From an uncultured Paracoccaceae bacterium (lineage in GTDB: Bacteria > Pseudomonadota > Alphaproteobacteria > Rhodobacterales > Rhodobacteraceae): 64,000 nt of DNA. The notes under the pieces were generated by a model that ran no database searches, had not been told where the DNA came from, and saw only the letters and a list, made by a program, of their open reading frames with translations. Made by a program: the position numbers and the translations under genes. This document shows, one piece after another, positions 26,474-35,994 of the stretch (the stretch's first letter is position 1; each line of letters opens with the position of its first letter). The DNA lies in the NCBI GenBank assembly GCA_947495795.1, contig CANMAI010000001.1:62001-126000 (forward strand), given 5' to 3'.

Positions 26474-27271
26474 TTGGACACCGCTACAATTTGTTCAACG
26501 TTTCGCCGTCTCGCTCTCGAGGCTGGCGCGGAAATCATGAAAGTTTACAATGCGGATGAGATGGATGTTCGCCTCAAAGGAGACGAAAGTCCGGTAACTG
26601 TGGCCGATGAGGCTGCTGATAAACTGATATTTGCGGGCCTGAAAGCTGCTCTGCCAGACCTCCCGGTTGTTACTGAGGAACAGGCGGACAGCCACGACCT
26701 TCAGGCAAATACATTTGTTATTGTGGATCCACTCGACGGAACGAAAGAGTTCATCCAGCGACGTGGTGATTTCACGGTTAACATCGCACTTGTTGAAAAC
26801 GGAGTGCCCACGCGGGGTGTGGTATACGCTCCTGCCAAAAATCGCCTGTTTTACACAGATGCAGATGGCCAGACAGTAGAAGAAAGCGGCGCATTTGATC
26901 TGATGGAAACAGGTTCAACGACCCCATTGAGCGTACGTTCATCGAACAATGATGGTCTGATCGTCGTCGCATCCAAATCGCACAGGGATGCCGCAACAGA
27001 CGACTATATTGATAAGTACAGTGTCGCGTCCTCTACCTCCGCTGGGTCATCACTCAAGTTCTGTTTGGTTGCCGCAGGTGAGGCAGATCTCTATCCCCGA
27101 TTGGGCCGTACGATGGAGTGGGATACAGCTGCAGGCCATGCGGTTCTGCTTGGGGCAGGCGGCAGTGTGGTGCGGTTTGATGATCATTCGCCGCTAAAAT
27201 ATGGAAAATCCGGCTATGAGAACCCGTTTTTCATCGCACATGCGCCCGATGTGGCGTTGAAACCTGCCTAA
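26474..27271 (+). CDS. cysQ: 3'(2'),5'-bisphosphate nucleotidase, inositol monophosphatase family
   Basis: A 265-residue CysQ-type phosphatase that removes 3'-phosphoadenosine phosphate or PAPS. Metal-site motifs are intact: DESPVTVADEAADKLI, the Glu of VTEEQADS, VDPLDGTKEFIQRRGDFTVN and the C-terminal MEWDTAAGHAVLLGAGG. The TTG at 26474 is used because AGGAG lies six bases upstream; the frame extends further back but would overlap the divergent permease start. Its place in a polysaccharide cluster hints at sulfation, which yields PAP, although no sulfotransferase is recognised here. Confidence 0.87.
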   Translation: MDTATICSTFRRLALEAGAEIMKVYNADEMDVRLKGDESPVTVADEAADKLIFAGLKAALPDLPVVTEEQADSHDLQANTFVIVDPLDGTKEFIQRRGDFTVNIALVENGVPTRGVVYAPAKNRLFYTDADGQTVEESGAFDLMETGSTTPLSVRSSNNDGLIVVASKSHRDAATDDYIDKYSVASSTSAGSSLKFCLVAAGEADLYPRLGRTMEWDTAAGHAVLLGAGGSVVRFDDHSPLKYGKSGYENPFFIAHAPDVALKPA

Positions 27272-27276
27272 TTGTC

Positions 27277-28077
27277 ATGCGCTGTCTCATCGTCGTTCCC
27301 GCTCGTTTCGCCTCCACCCGATATCCGGGTAAACCTTTGGTTCAGTTGCGGGGGGCGACCGGTGTCAGCCAATCTCTCATATACAGAAGTTGGGCTGCCG
27401 CATCCGAAGTGGAGGGGGCAGATCGCGTTGTTGTTGCCACAGATGATCCGCGCATTGCCGATCACGTAAAAGACTTTGGCGGAGAGGTCGTGATGACGTC
27501 TGAGTCCTGCGAGAACGGCACTGAAAGGTGTGCAGAAGCGCTGGACTCACTCAGGGATGCGGCAGACATCATCGTGAACTTGCAAGGTGACGCGCCGCTG
27601 ACTCCTTCATCCTTTGTGCAAGCGCTGATTGATGAAATGCTCGCAAGACCGGAGGTATCCGTCGCCACACCCGTTTTGCGGTGTGATGCGGCGGCACTGT
27701 CGGGCTTTCTGGAAGATCGGAGCCAAGGCCGGGTTGGCGGCACAACGGCCGTTTTCGATACTCAAAAGCGGGCGCTATATTTTTCCAAGGAAGTGATCCC
27801 CTACACCGGGCGCTCGCTGACAGATACAGAGGAAATTCCTGTTTTCCATCATGTCGGCGTCTATGCTTACAGGCCGGACGCGCTTCGCAAATACCCGGTC
27901 CTTTCATCGGGCCCGCTGGAGAAGTGGGAAGGCCTTGAGCAACTCCGTTTCATGGAAAACGGGCTTCCGGTGCATTGTGTGGAGGTTGAGGCAAAGGGTC
28001 GCGAATTCTGGGAACTGAACAACCCGGTTGACGTAGCGCGTATCGAAGCCATTCTCAGCAAATCAGGGCAGGAATGA
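27277..28077 (+). CDS. kdsB: 3-deoxy-manno-octulosonate cytidylyltransferase (CMP-Kdo synthetase)
   Basis: A 266-residue KdsB/KpsU that activates Kdo as CMP-Kdo. The nucleotide-binding start LIVVPARFASTRYPGKPL, VVVATDDPRIADHV, NGTERCAEALDSL, IIVNLQGDAPLTPSSFV and the C-terminal EKWEGLEQLRFMENG are all present. Starting 5 bases after cysQ and overlapping the next glycosyltransferase gene by four bases (ATGA), it sits in a surface-polysaccharide operon, so it may be a capsule-dedicated copy; whether another kdsB exists elsewhere is unknown. kdsD is 11 kb downstream. Confidence 0.9.
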   Translation: MRCLIVVPARFASTRYPGKPLVQLRGATGVSQSLIYRSWAAASEVEGADRVVVATDDPRIADHVKDFGGEVVMTSESCENGTERCAEALDSLRDAADIIVNLQGDAPLTPSSFVQALIDEMLARPEVSVATPVLRCDAAALSGFLEDRSQGRVGGTTAVFDTQKRALYFSKEVIPYTGRSLTDTEEIPVFHHVGVYAYRPDALRKYPVLSSGPLEKWEGLEQLRFMENGLPVHCVEVEAKGREFWELNNPVDVARIEAILSKSGQE

Positions 28078-29312
28078 CGAAGGCGAAGTCCGTTAGCCTG
28101 GTCGTTGTGAACTATGATCGGATCGTCTCGCTGGCGCTATTGCTCAAAAACCTTGAGTATCAGCGCTATCCGAATTTCGAGATAATCGTCGTCTCCAATC
28201 TCTCGGAAGAACAACGCCCCCGAACTGATCTTCCCGTTCGTTGGATACCGTTCTTGGAAAGAAATATCAGCGCTGCACGCAACGTTGGCATCGCTGCCGC
28301 AGGTGGCGAAATCATTGCCTTTTGTGATGATGACGCAGTGCCAGAGTACGGATGGCTCGACGCGCTTATCCCGGCCTTCGAAAATGATCGTGTTGCAAGC
28401 GCTGGCGGATTTGTGCGTGGGAGGAACGGGGTCGCGTTTCAATGGAAGTGTGCAATGCTCAACAGCTTTGCACAAGATAGGCGCCTCGCAGTGAATGAAA
28501 GCGAGATCACATTTTTCCCACCCGATCCAAAGCACTGTTTGAAAACCGTTGGTACAAATTGTGCGTTCTTGCGGAGGGCGCTAGTGGATGTAGGCGGTTT
28601 TGATGAGGCATTCCATTTCTATCTTGATGAGGCCGATGTGAACTTCAGATTATCACTTGCGGGCTGGTCTGCCGCTATTGTGCCCTATGCCGAGATACAT
28701 CACGGATACGCGGAAGGGCCGTATCGAAACAAGCACAGGGTGCCCAAAACTCTTTTCGAAATCGGGGCGAGCGAAGCCTACTTCATAAAGAAGCATGGGC
28801 CTGGTTTGGGCATAGAAAGCCACCTCGATGGCTTTGCGGCCCATCAGAAAAAGCGGCTGGGCTGGTTCTTTCATCAGGGCCTTTTGACAGAACAGCGGAT
28901 GTACAATTTGCTCGAAACACTCCGCAAAGGCTTCAGTGCCGGATTGGAGCGGCGCGAAAAACTGCTGACATCCGCGCCGGCCGGGAAACTATTTGTGCCA
29001 TGCCCTTCCTCGCGCAAAAGGCAGGCTCCATTGCTGCTGGTAGCCAAACCTTATCAGCGGCGATCCGCTCTCCGATCGAAGGCAACAGAGGCGGCTGCTG
29101 AAGGTCGTGAAGTGACTCTGATTGAGCCTGAATACAGCCACCGGAACCTCAATGTACGATATACCATTGAAGGATTCTGGCTCCATCGCTTCGGGGTGGC
29201 CGGATTTGCGGAGAGGCAGGCACCCCGACCTTTGCAGCCAATCGGCCAGAGGATCAAAACCGAAATCAATCGTGTTGCACTGCAGCGCGGATTGAATTGC
29301 GATGCGGTGTAA
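28074..29312 (+). CDS. Glycosyltransferase family 2 protein
   Basis: A 412-residue GT-A fold glycosyltransferase. The N-terminal 230 residues carry SLVVVNYDRIVSLALLLKNL, the RNISAARNVGIAAAGGEIIA segment, the metal-binding FCDDDAVPEYGWLDALIP and the acceptor-side FHFYLDEADVNFRLSLAGW. The last 120 residues (from about 300; PLLLVAKPYQRRSALRSKA) form a separate extension with no recognised domain. No membrane helices, so it is cytoplasmic or peripheral. It overlaps kdsB. Donor and acceptor sugars cannot be assigned. Confidence 0.87.
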   Translation: MTKAKSVSLVVVNYDRIVSLALLLKNLEYQRYPNFEIIVVSNLSEEQRPRTDLPVRWIPFLERNISAARNVGIAAAGGEIIAFCDDDAVPEYGWLDALIPAFENDRVASAGGFVRGRNGVAFQWKCAMLNSFAQDRRLAVNESEITFFPPDPKHCLKTVGTNCAFLRRALVDVGGFDEAFHFYLDEADVNFRLSLAGWSAAIVPYAEIHHGYAEGPYRNKHRVPKTLFEIGASEAYFIKKHGPGLGIESHLDGFAAHQKKRLGWFFHQGLLTEQRMYNLLETLRKGFSAGLERREKLLTSAPAGKLFVPCPSSRKRQAPLLLVAKPYQRRSALRSKATEAAAEGREVTLIEPEYSHRNLNVRYTIEGFWLHRFGVAGFAERQAPRPLQPIGQRIKTEINRVALQRGLNCDAV

Positions 29313-29561
29313 CTTCTGTCACAGTGTTCCCGCAAAGGAAGATATACTCGGAGCGTATCGGTAGAGTTGTTATGAAGGCTACACATTCCGTCAACTATTT
29401 TGGCGGGTAGATGCGAAGAAAAATGGACGGATCAAAGAGAAGGTCAAACTCTCATAAATATGTCCAAATTTCACCATCAAGCTCTGCTTTCAAGATCACA
29501 GTAACGAATTTCGGGTTTATGCTTCCTTCAATCGACGGAAGCCTGTTTGGGGGAGCGCATA

Positions 29562-30455
29562 ATGCAACGCAAGGTCTCTAAGGCCGTTTTTCCGGTGGCC
29601 GGGCTTGGAACACGGTTCTTGCCAGCAACGAAGTCTATTCCCAAGGAGATTTTGTCCTTGGTGGATCGTCCATTGATCCAGTATGCGATTGACGAGGCCC
29701 GTGAGGCGGGCATTCAGGAGTTTATCTTTGTTACATCGCGCGGCAAATCGGCGTTGGAAGATTACTTCGACAGAGCACCTGAGTTGGAGCAGCGGCTGAA
29801 GGAAAAGAACAAGACAGATCTTATAGAAGCTCTCGACCAGACCAATATGGACAGTGGAGCTATTGCCTATGTGCGCCAGCACGAGGCGCTTGGCCTTGGG
29901 CACGCCGTATGGTGCGCGCGCAGATTGATCGGCAATGAGCCTTTTGCTGTTCTGCTGCCTGACGATGTAATTTCGTCTGATGTGGGTTGTCTGAAACAGA
30001 TGGTGGAAGCCTACGAGGAAACCGGTGGGAACATGGTTGCAGCCATGGAGGTTTCAGATCAGAATATCTCCTCTTATGGCGTTTTGGATATCGATCAGGA
30101 TCACGGTTCCGTTGTTACTGTCAAAGGGATGGTCGAAAAGCCAGAAACCGAGAAAGCCCCGTCGAACCTCGCCGTTATCGGACGCTACATTCTATCTCCC
30201 AAGGTTTTGCGAAACCTGAACCGGATGAAGCGCGGTGCAGGCGGCGAAATTCAGCTGACAGATGCCATCGCGAAAGAGATTGATGAATCCGGCAATGTGA
30301 CCGGCTTCAGATTTCGCGGTCAGCGGTATGATTGCGGTTCCAAAGCGGGTTTTCTGCAAGCGACCGTCGCTTTTGGGCTCGAGCGACCGGAATTGCGCGA
30401 TGAGTTCAGAGCGTTTTTATCGGATGTGGTTGCACACCCGCAGGCGGCGCAATAG
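29562..30455 (+). CDS. galU: UTP-glucose-1-phosphate uridylyltransferase
   Basis: A 297-residue GalU that makes UDP-glucose for polysaccharide and envelope synthesis. The start KAVFPVAGLGTRFLPATKSI, IPKEILSLVDRPLIQYAIDE, FAVLLPDDVI and the C-terminal DCGSKAGFLQATVAFGL are diagnostic. The ATG at 29562 follows GGGGGAG; the 249-base gap before it probably holds its promoter, though no consensus pair is clear. It is followed by galE. Confidence 0.95.
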   Translation: MQRKVSKAVFPVAGLGTRFLPATKSIPKEILSLVDRPLIQYAIDEAREAGIQEFIFVTSRGKSALEDYFDRAPELEQRLKEKNKTDLIEALDQTNMDSGAIAYVRQHEALGLGHAVWCARRLIGNEPFAVLLPDDVISSDVGCLKQMVEAYEETGGNMVAAMEVSDQNISSYGVLDIDQDHGSVVTVKGMVEKPETEKAPSNLAVIGRYILSPKVLRNLNRMKRGAGGEIQLTDAIAKEIDESGNVTGFRFRGQRYDCGSKAGFLQATVAFGLERPELRDEFRAFLSDVVAHPQAAQ

Positions 30456-30490
30456 TCAGGTTCTGAAAAGAACAGCTGAAAGAGACTGTG

Positions 30491-31474
30491 ATGAGCAAGA
30501 TCCTGGTGACAGGTGGCGCTGGCTATATCGGTAGCCACGCCTGCAAGCAACTCGCTGCCGCCGGATATACGCCAGTCACGTACGACAATATTTCAACCGG
30601 TTGGCAAGACGCGGTGAAATTTGGCCCACTGGAGATTGGCGAGTTGACCGACAGGGCGAGGCTTGATGCTGTTTTGCAAAAGCACGAGCCCGAAGCCGTA
30701 ATGCATTTTGCGGCGCTTTCGGATGTCGGTCAGTCGATGAGAGACCCTCAACTCTATTGGCGCAACAATGTTGTGGGTTCAATGACGCTGCTCGATGCAG
30801 TAACGGCCGCCGGAGTAGAGCGCTTCGTCTTCTCATCCACTTGTGCCACCTACGGGGAGCAAGACGGTGTGTTGCTGGACGAAAGCAGTATTCAAAACCC
30901 GATCAATGCATATGGCGGTTCCAAGCGCGCCGTAGAGGATATGCTGCGGGATTATGGGCGGATGTCTGGTCTCGCACACGTCTCCTTTCGCTATTTCAAC
31001 GTTGCGGGAGCTGATCCCGAGCGACAGGTCGGCGAGTTTCACAAGCCTGAGACGCACCTGATCCCTCTTGCCTTGGATGCCGTTCGCGGAAGAAGGGATG
31101 CCCTCACGATATTCGGATCAGATTACGAAACGCGGGATGGCACCTGCATCAGAGATTACGTTCATGTCTTCGACCTTGTGGATGCACATATCCGCGGCCT
31201 CGACTACCTGAAATCAGGTGGCAAGGAGCCCGTCTTCAATCTTGGCACGGGCAGCGGATTTACCGTTCGGGAGGTGCTGGAGGCCGTAAGTGAGGTAACA
31301 GAGCAAAAAGTACCAGCAATTGAAGGCCCGCGCAGGCCTGGCGATTGCACCGCACTCGTTTCAGGTAGCAGGATGGCCAAGGAGATACTGGGTTGGACTC
31401 CAAATAGATCCACCCTTTCCGAGATGATTTCGGACGCGTGGGGCTGGCACCAGACAATCGGTTACACGCGTTGA
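30491..31474 (+). CDS. galE: UDP-glucose 4-epimerase
   Basis: A 327-residue extended short-chain dehydrogenase. NAD motif VTGGAGYIGSHACKQL, the catalytic Ser in FSSTCATYGEQ and the Tyr-x3-Lys in NAYGGSKRAVEDML are intact; NVAGADPERQVGE and the RDGTCIRDYVHVFDL signature confirm GalE. It interconverts UDP-glucose and UDP-galactose, using the product of galU upstream. A GTG just before the ATG is an alternative start. Confidence 0.95.
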   Translation: MSKILVTGGAGYIGSHACKQLAAAGYTPVTYDNISTGWQDAVKFGPLEIGELTDRARLDAVLQKHEPEAVMHFAALSDVGQSMRDPQLYWRNNVVGSMTLLDAVTAAGVERFVFSSTCATYGEQDGVLLDESSIQNPINAYGGSKRAVEDMLRDYGRMSGLAHVSFRYFNVAGADPERQVGEFHKPETHLIPLALDAVRGRRDALTIFGSDYETRDGTCIRDYVHVFDLVDAHIRGLDYLKSGGKEPVFNLGTGSGFTVREVLEAVSEVTEQKVPAIEGPRRPGDCTALVSGSRMAKEILGWTPNRSTLSEMISDAWGWHQTIGYTR

Positions 31475-31505
31475 CGTGTTTTGATTGCTGTGCTGCCTTG
31501 GCAAT

Positions 31506-32768
31506 ATGAGTCTTGTGGATGGTCCATTGTGCCTGGATGTCACGCGAACAGTATCGCGTGCTGGCGCAGGAGCACCTTCCGGCGTTGATCGTGTGGAGCG
31601 CGCCTACATACGTGAGGCCCTAAAGTCTGAGAGTTCGTTTTTTGTGTCACGCGTTCTTGGTGGGTTTGTTCTCCTGCAAAGTGAAGAAATGTCTCGCTTT
31701 CTGGAACTTGCAGATAGCGAGGAAGGGCTCGACCAACCGGATATGATATCTCGCCTGGCACGCAAGCAAACCAGCGGCCAACAGCAAGCAGAGACAACGG
31801 TTCGGCGTGTGGGAAGCTCCTTTATACGACGCCCGAAACTTGCGAGCCTTCTAAAGAAACATCTGCCTGACGGTTTTACGTTTTTGTCCGTCGGGCATAG
31901 CAATCAATCCAGCAGCGTTTACAAATCGGTGAAGGCAGGCGGCGCAGCGAAGATTGCGACACTCCTGCATGATGTCATTCCACTGGACTACCCGGAATTC
32001 ACGCGCCCCGATGCTGTCAGTCGATTTGAGGCGCAGCTCCGAACGATAGCCGGTGAAAGCGATCTCCTTATCCACAACTCGACCCACACCGCCGAGCGCG
32101 CCCGGTATTGGCTAGGGCGCATGCAGATCTCTTGCCGGGATGTCGTGGCACTTCTCGGAGTGGACCCGCTCCCTACGCCCTTGATAGAAAATCGATCCCA
32201 CGTAGAGGATAGGCCAAGCTTCGTTATGTTGGGGACGATAGAGCCAAGAAAAAATCATTTGCTTCTTTTGTCAGTTTGGCGTCGGTTTTTCGATACCCTC
32301 CCGTTTGAGAAACAACCTCTGCTCCATATTGTTGGTCGTCGCGGGTGGGAGAACGAAAACATTGTGGACATTCTGGAACGCGCTCCTTTTATGGGCCGCA
32401 GTGTTTTCGAGCATGGCTTCATCTCTGATGAGCAACTCAGCAAACTTCTCGGTTCCGCAACTGCCCTTTTATTTCCCTCATTTGCTGAGGGCTTTGGCTA
32501 CCCGTTGATCGAAGCACTTCAAATGAAAAAGAACGTTATCTGCTCTCCGCTGCCACCCTTTAAGGAAATCGCAGGCGATTTGCCTCACTACGTTGATCCG
32601 TTAGACGGTATTGGCTGGGCAGAGGCTATACAGTCTCTTGCTTCTGGCAATGCACATAAACTGGAGTTGGATTTGGGCTCAATGGCATTGCCAAGCTGGC
32701 AGAACCACTTCAGAGAGGTAAGCAAAGCACTTGCCGCATTGAATCCCTTAGATAACACACAGGGTTGA
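31506..32768 (+). CDS. Glycosyltransferase family 4 (GT-B) protein
   Basis: A 420-residue GT-B glycosyltransferase. The C-terminal half has the GT1/GT4 pattern: FVMLGTIEPRKNHLLLLSVW, LHIVGRRGWENENIV, FEHGFISDEQLSKLLGSATA and the nucleotide-sugar contact LLFPSFAEGFGYPLIEALQM (E-x7-E). The N-terminal half begins LCLDVTRTVSRAGAGAPSGV, a start common in GT4 mannosyl- or rhamnosyltransferases of bacterial polysaccharides. The ATG at 31506 is used; a TTG seven codons upstream is less likely. It precedes the next glycosyltransferase by 6 bases. Confidence 0.86.
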   Translation: MSLVDGPLCLDVTRTVSRAGAGAPSGVDRVERAYIREALKSESSFFVSRVLGGFVLLQSEEMSRFLELADSEEGLDQPDMISRLARKQTSGQQQAETTVRRVGSSFIRRPKLASLLKKHLPDGFTFLSVGHSNQSSSVYKSVKAGGAAKIATLLHDVIPLDYPEFTRPDAVSRFEAQLRTIAGESDLLIHNSTHTAERARYWLGRMQISCRDVVALLGVDPLPTPLIENRSHVEDRPSFVMLGTIEPRKNHLLLLSVWRRFFDTLPFEKQPLLHIVGRRGWENENIVDILERAPFMGRSVFEHGFISDEQLSKLLGSATALLFPSFAEGFGYPLIEALQMKKNVICSPLPPFKEIAGDLPHYVDPLDGIGWAEAIQSLASGNAHKLELDLGSMALPSWQNHFREVSKALAALNPLDNTQG

Positions 32769-32774
32769 AAAGAG

Positions 32775-33785
32775 ATGTCCTTCGTTGAGACCACCAAGAT
32801 GCGCATGGAGCGGGTGGAGTGGCAGTTTCGGGCATTCAAAAAGTATCTGCAGTTGAAAGAGGTCATTAAGCGAACAGATCGGATAAAGCCTGGCGAAATT
32901 CTTGCCTTCTCTACGGTTCGCAACGAGCTGCCGCGCCTTGCCTACTTTCTGGATTACTACCGCCACCTCGGGGTAGACCATTTCTTCTTCGTCGATAACG
33001 ACAGTGACGACGGCACACGAGAGTATTTGTGCGAGCAATCGGATACTTCCGTGTGGACCACACAGGGCAGCTATAAGCGTGCGAAATTCGGTATGGACTG
33101 GATGAACGCTCTTCTCAATCTTTATGCACATGGGCACTGGGCGCTGGTTGTCGATGTCGATGAGTTTCTTGTCTATCCGAAGGTGGATACGCGCAATCTG
33201 CATGCTCTTACGGATTGGCTGGACGCCAGCAAGAGGCGCAGCTTTGGAGCCATGTTGATAGACATGTACTCAAAATCCCCTATTGCAGATAACGTCTATC
33301 AACCCGGTGAGGATCCTTTCAAAACACTCAACTATTTTGACAGCGGCAACTATGTTTATGAGCAGAACGAAAAATATGCCAATCTTTGGATACAGGGTGG
33401 CCCTCGCCAACGTGTTTTTTTCAGCGACAACCCGGAACTCGGACCCGCTCTAAACAAGATTCCCTTGGTCAAATGGAGACGTGGGGTAGTTTATATCAGT
33501 TCCACCCACACTATTCTGCCGCGTGGCTTGAACCGCGTTTACGATATGTGGGGCGGTGAAAAGGCAAGTGGATGCCTGCTACACGCCAAATTTCTCTCCA
33601 TCTTTGCAGAAAAGGCGGAGGAAGAACTTGAACGTGGTCAGCACTATGCTGCAAGCCGCGAATATAGAGCATACCAAGCTCACTTGGCGGAAAGCCAAGG
33701 CCTCTGGACGCCAAACTCGACTCGACTGACAGGCTGGAATCAGCTTGAAAACCTTGGGCTGATCTCGAGTGGTGGCTGGCTGTGA
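32775..33785 (+). CDS. Glycosyltransferase family 2-like protein
   Basis: A 336-residue GT-A protein of the PF13704-type family. It has ILAFSTVRNELPRLAYFLDY, YYRHLGVDHFFFVDNDSDDG and the metal-binding WALVVDVDEFLVYP, followed by a 200-residue C-terminal region containing WIQGGPRQRVFFSD. A basic N-terminus precedes the domain; no membrane helix is seen. GTGA overlap with the next gene implies coupled translation. The sugar is not predictable. Confidence 0.82.
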   Translation: MSFVETTKMRMERVEWQFRAFKKYLQLKEVIKRTDRIKPGEILAFSTVRNELPRLAYFLDYYRHLGVDHFFFVDNDSDDGTREYLCEQSDTSVWTTQGSYKRAKFGMDWMNALLNLYAHGHWALVVDVDEFLVYPKVDTRNLHALTDWLDASKRRSFGAMLIDMYSKSPIADNVYQPGEDPFKTLNYFDSGNYVYEQNEKYANLWIQGGPRQRVFFSDNPELGPALNKIPLVKWRRGVVYISSTHTILPRGLNRVYDMWGGEKASGCLLHAKFLSIFAEKAEEELERGQHYAASREYRAYQAHLAESQGLWTPNSTRLTGWNQLENLGLISSGGWL

Positions 33786-35476
33786 TTGGTGTTATCATTC
33801 TGGCGCACAACCAGCTTGAGCGTGTTGAAGCACTGGCGCGATATCTCGCGGATCAGTCCTGTGCCATTGTCCTGCATATCGACAAGTCAGCTGATGGCAA
33901 GGCTGTTGCAGTACTGCAAGACGCCCTCAAAGATATTGAGAATGTAGCGTTCTGCGAACGCCATCGTTGTGAGTGGGGCAGGTTTTCTCTTGTTGAGGCA
34001 GCACTGACCGGAAGTGAGCTTATGCTCAGGCAGTTTCCTGAAGTGGAGCACGTGGCCCTGATTTCTGGCAGCTGCCTGCCCGTCCGGCCGATTGCGGAAC
34101 TCTCCAGCTTTCTCCGCGACAACCCAGATACGGACTTCATTGAATCCGTCCTTGCTGAGCAGGACGGCTGGGTCAAGGATGGGCTGTCAGCGGAGCGGTT
34201 TACGCTCTATTTCCCCTTCTCTTGGCAAAAACAGCGCTGGCTGTTTGACAGGTTCGTCGATCTGCAACGAAAGCTGGGCATTTGCCGCAAAATGCCAACC
34301 GGGCTCGCACCACATATCGGATTGCAATGGTGGTGCCTCAGTGAAAGCACGCTGGCAAAGATACTGGGCGATGAAAACCTTCCGGAAATAAAACGGTTCT
34401 TCAAACTCACGTGGATACCCGACGAGTCCTTTTTTCAAACCATGGCTCGCAAACACGGAAAGAAAGTCGTCTCCAAGCCACTCACTTTTGTTAAGTTTGA
34501 TTCCCAGGGCAAGCCATTCATATTCTATGATGATCATCTCCCACTTCTCCAACAGGTAGATGCCTTCTTCGCCAGGAAGATATGGCCGGGTGCTGAGATG
34601 CTTTATCGTGAGATGCTGGCATCAAAGCCGGGCGTAAACCAATCAGTGGAGCGCACATCGGATCCGATGATCAAAGCTGTGACGCGCTCGGTCAATCTGC
34701 GGTCCCGTGGGAGGCCCGGGCTTATTAGCCAAAACCGCTATACCAGCCGGTGGTATGAGCAGGTGTTTGCGACTGCACGTCCATACTATGTTTTTGACGG
34801 GTTTGATCGCTTTTTCCCAGGCTTTCTCGAAGGCCTTCGCAAGGGGGAAGGGCTTGAGATGCACGGGCATCTCTTTGGGCCTGATAAGGTAGACTTTGTG
34901 GATGATAGCGACGTATTCGCTGGCAACCTCACCTCAGGTTCTCGCTTGCGGGATTACCGACCGGATCAATTTCTCGTAAACCTCATATGGGGTAGACGTC
35001 AGATATTGCAGGGCTTTTTGCACGATCTCAGCATCCCTGATCGCGTCAGACGACATATTCTGAGAGATGCGAATGCCCAGATCATCCGTATTTCTGATGC
35101 ATGGATGGCAGATGTGTTCTTGCGCAGCGAGGGTGATCCGAAGGAAGAAGCGGTGCTCTTCAGGCTTTACGAGGCAGAGGCAAACACACTCACCGAAGGG
35201 TTTGAGGATTGGGAACTGCAATCCGACTTTCTTGAGATATCTCTCCTCGATCTGTTGGAAAAACCGGTGCGTACTGCCCGCAGAATTCAAACCGTACTAC
35301 CACCGGAAACTGACATCAGGCCCGCGATCGATACTCTTGTTGCGCCAAAAGGTTTCTCGGACTTTCTCATAAGAATGTCCGAACAGGGATTTGAGATACC
35401 GCGCCTGCCTGAACTTCTTCGTGAATTGGATACGATCCGATCAAACCCGCTCGAACAGAAAATTCGTTCAGTTTGA
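33782..35476 (+). CDS. GT14 (core-2/I-branching-like) glycosyltransferase with long C-terminal domain
   Basis: A 564-residue two-domain protein starting at GTG 33782 and overlapping the previous gene by four bases. Residues 1-290 look like the beta-1,6-GlcNAc-transferase family GT14: VIILAHNQLERVEALARYLA, SLVEAALTGSELMLRQFPEV, VALISGSCLPVRPIAEL, GLQWWCLSESTLAKIL and IPDESFFQTMARK. Residues about 300-560 form a second domain (NRYTSRWYEQVFATARPYYV, LRDYRPDQFLVNLIWGRRQI) that resembles the DUF5928 extension I recall for Rhodobacteraceae GT14 proteins. It ends the plus-strand polysaccharide cluster. Confidence 0.82.
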   Translation: MIGVIILAHNQLERVEALARYLADQSCAIVLHIDKSADGKAVAVLQDALKDIENVAFCERHRCEWGRFSLVEAALTGSELMLRQFPEVEHVALISGSCLPVRPIAELSSFLRDNPDTDFIESVLAEQDGWVKDGLSAERFTLYFPFSWQKQRWLFDRFVDLQRKLGICRKMPTGLAPHIGLQWWCLSESTLAKILGDENLPEIKRFFKLTWIPDESFFQTMARKHGKKVVSKPLTFVKFDSQGKPFIFYDDHLPLLQQVDAFFARKIWPGAEMLYREMLASKPGVNQSVERTSDPMIKAVTRSVNLRSRGRPGLISQNRYTSRWYEQVFATARPYYVFDGFDRFFPGFLEGLRKGEGLEMHGHLFGPDKVDFVDDSDVFAGNLTSGSRLRDYRPDQFLVNLIWGRRQILQGFLHDLSIPDRVRRHILRDANAQIIRISDAWMADVFLRSEGDPKEEAVLFRLYEAEANTLTEGFEDWELQSDFLEISLLDLLEKPVRTARRIQTVLPPETDIRPAIDTLVAPKGFSDFLIRMSEQGFEIPRLPELLRELDTIRSNPLEQKIRSV

Positions 35477-35490
35477 CCCTCAAATCGAGG

Positions 35491-35955
35491 TCACGCTGCT
35501 TCTGATTTGTCCGTATCCGTGAGAATTGCGTAGATTGCTGAAACATCTCCGGTAGAGCGAAGCTTCGAGCAAACGTCCTGCGAACGAAGAACACGTGAAA
35601 CCTTGGCAAGAGCTTTTAGATGATCAGCGCCAGCATTTTCAGGCGCAAAAAGAGCAAAGACAAGATCAACCGGCTTGCGGTCAACGGACTCGAACTCAAC
35701 AGGTGTTTCAAGGTGAAAGAAAAAACCCTCCACCTTGTCGAGGCCTTCAATACGGGCATGAGGAATAGCCACACCAAAACCGACGCCCGTGGGGCCAAGA
35801 CTTTCACGTGCCAAAAGGGCGCTCTGCAAGAGTGACTCCGGCAATTTCAGTTTGTTGCTCGCAACAGCAGCAATTTCCTGAAACAGTCGCTTCTTACTCT
35901 GAACCTTGAGACACGCAAACACGGAGTCTGCACCCAATATGTCCGTAAGCTCCAT
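35491..35955 (-). CDS. ptsN: PTS IIA-like nitrogen-regulatory protein PtsN
   Basis: A 154-residue EIIA-Ntr of the nitrogen PTS. The phosphorylated His lies in GFGVAIPHARIEGLDKV, flanked by LLARESLGPTGVG and the C-terminal VDLVFALFAPENAGADHLKAL. It takes phosphate from EI-Ntr/NPr and signals carbon, nitrogen and potassium status. The ATG at 35955 is used; a TTG directly before it is in frame. It follows hpf in the conserved lptC-lptA-lptB-hpf-ptsN order. Confidence 0.94.
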   Translation of the reverse strand: MELTDILGADSVFACLKVQSKKRLFQEIAAVASNKLKLPESLLQSALLARESLGPTGVGFGVAIPHARIEGLDKVEGFFFHLETPVEFESVDRKPVDLVFALFAPENAGADHLKALAKVSRVLRSQDVCSKLRSTGDVSAIYAILTDTDKSEAA

Positions 35956-35994
35956 CAAGGACCTCTTTCCTGCTCAATCTTTTCCCAGAACTCT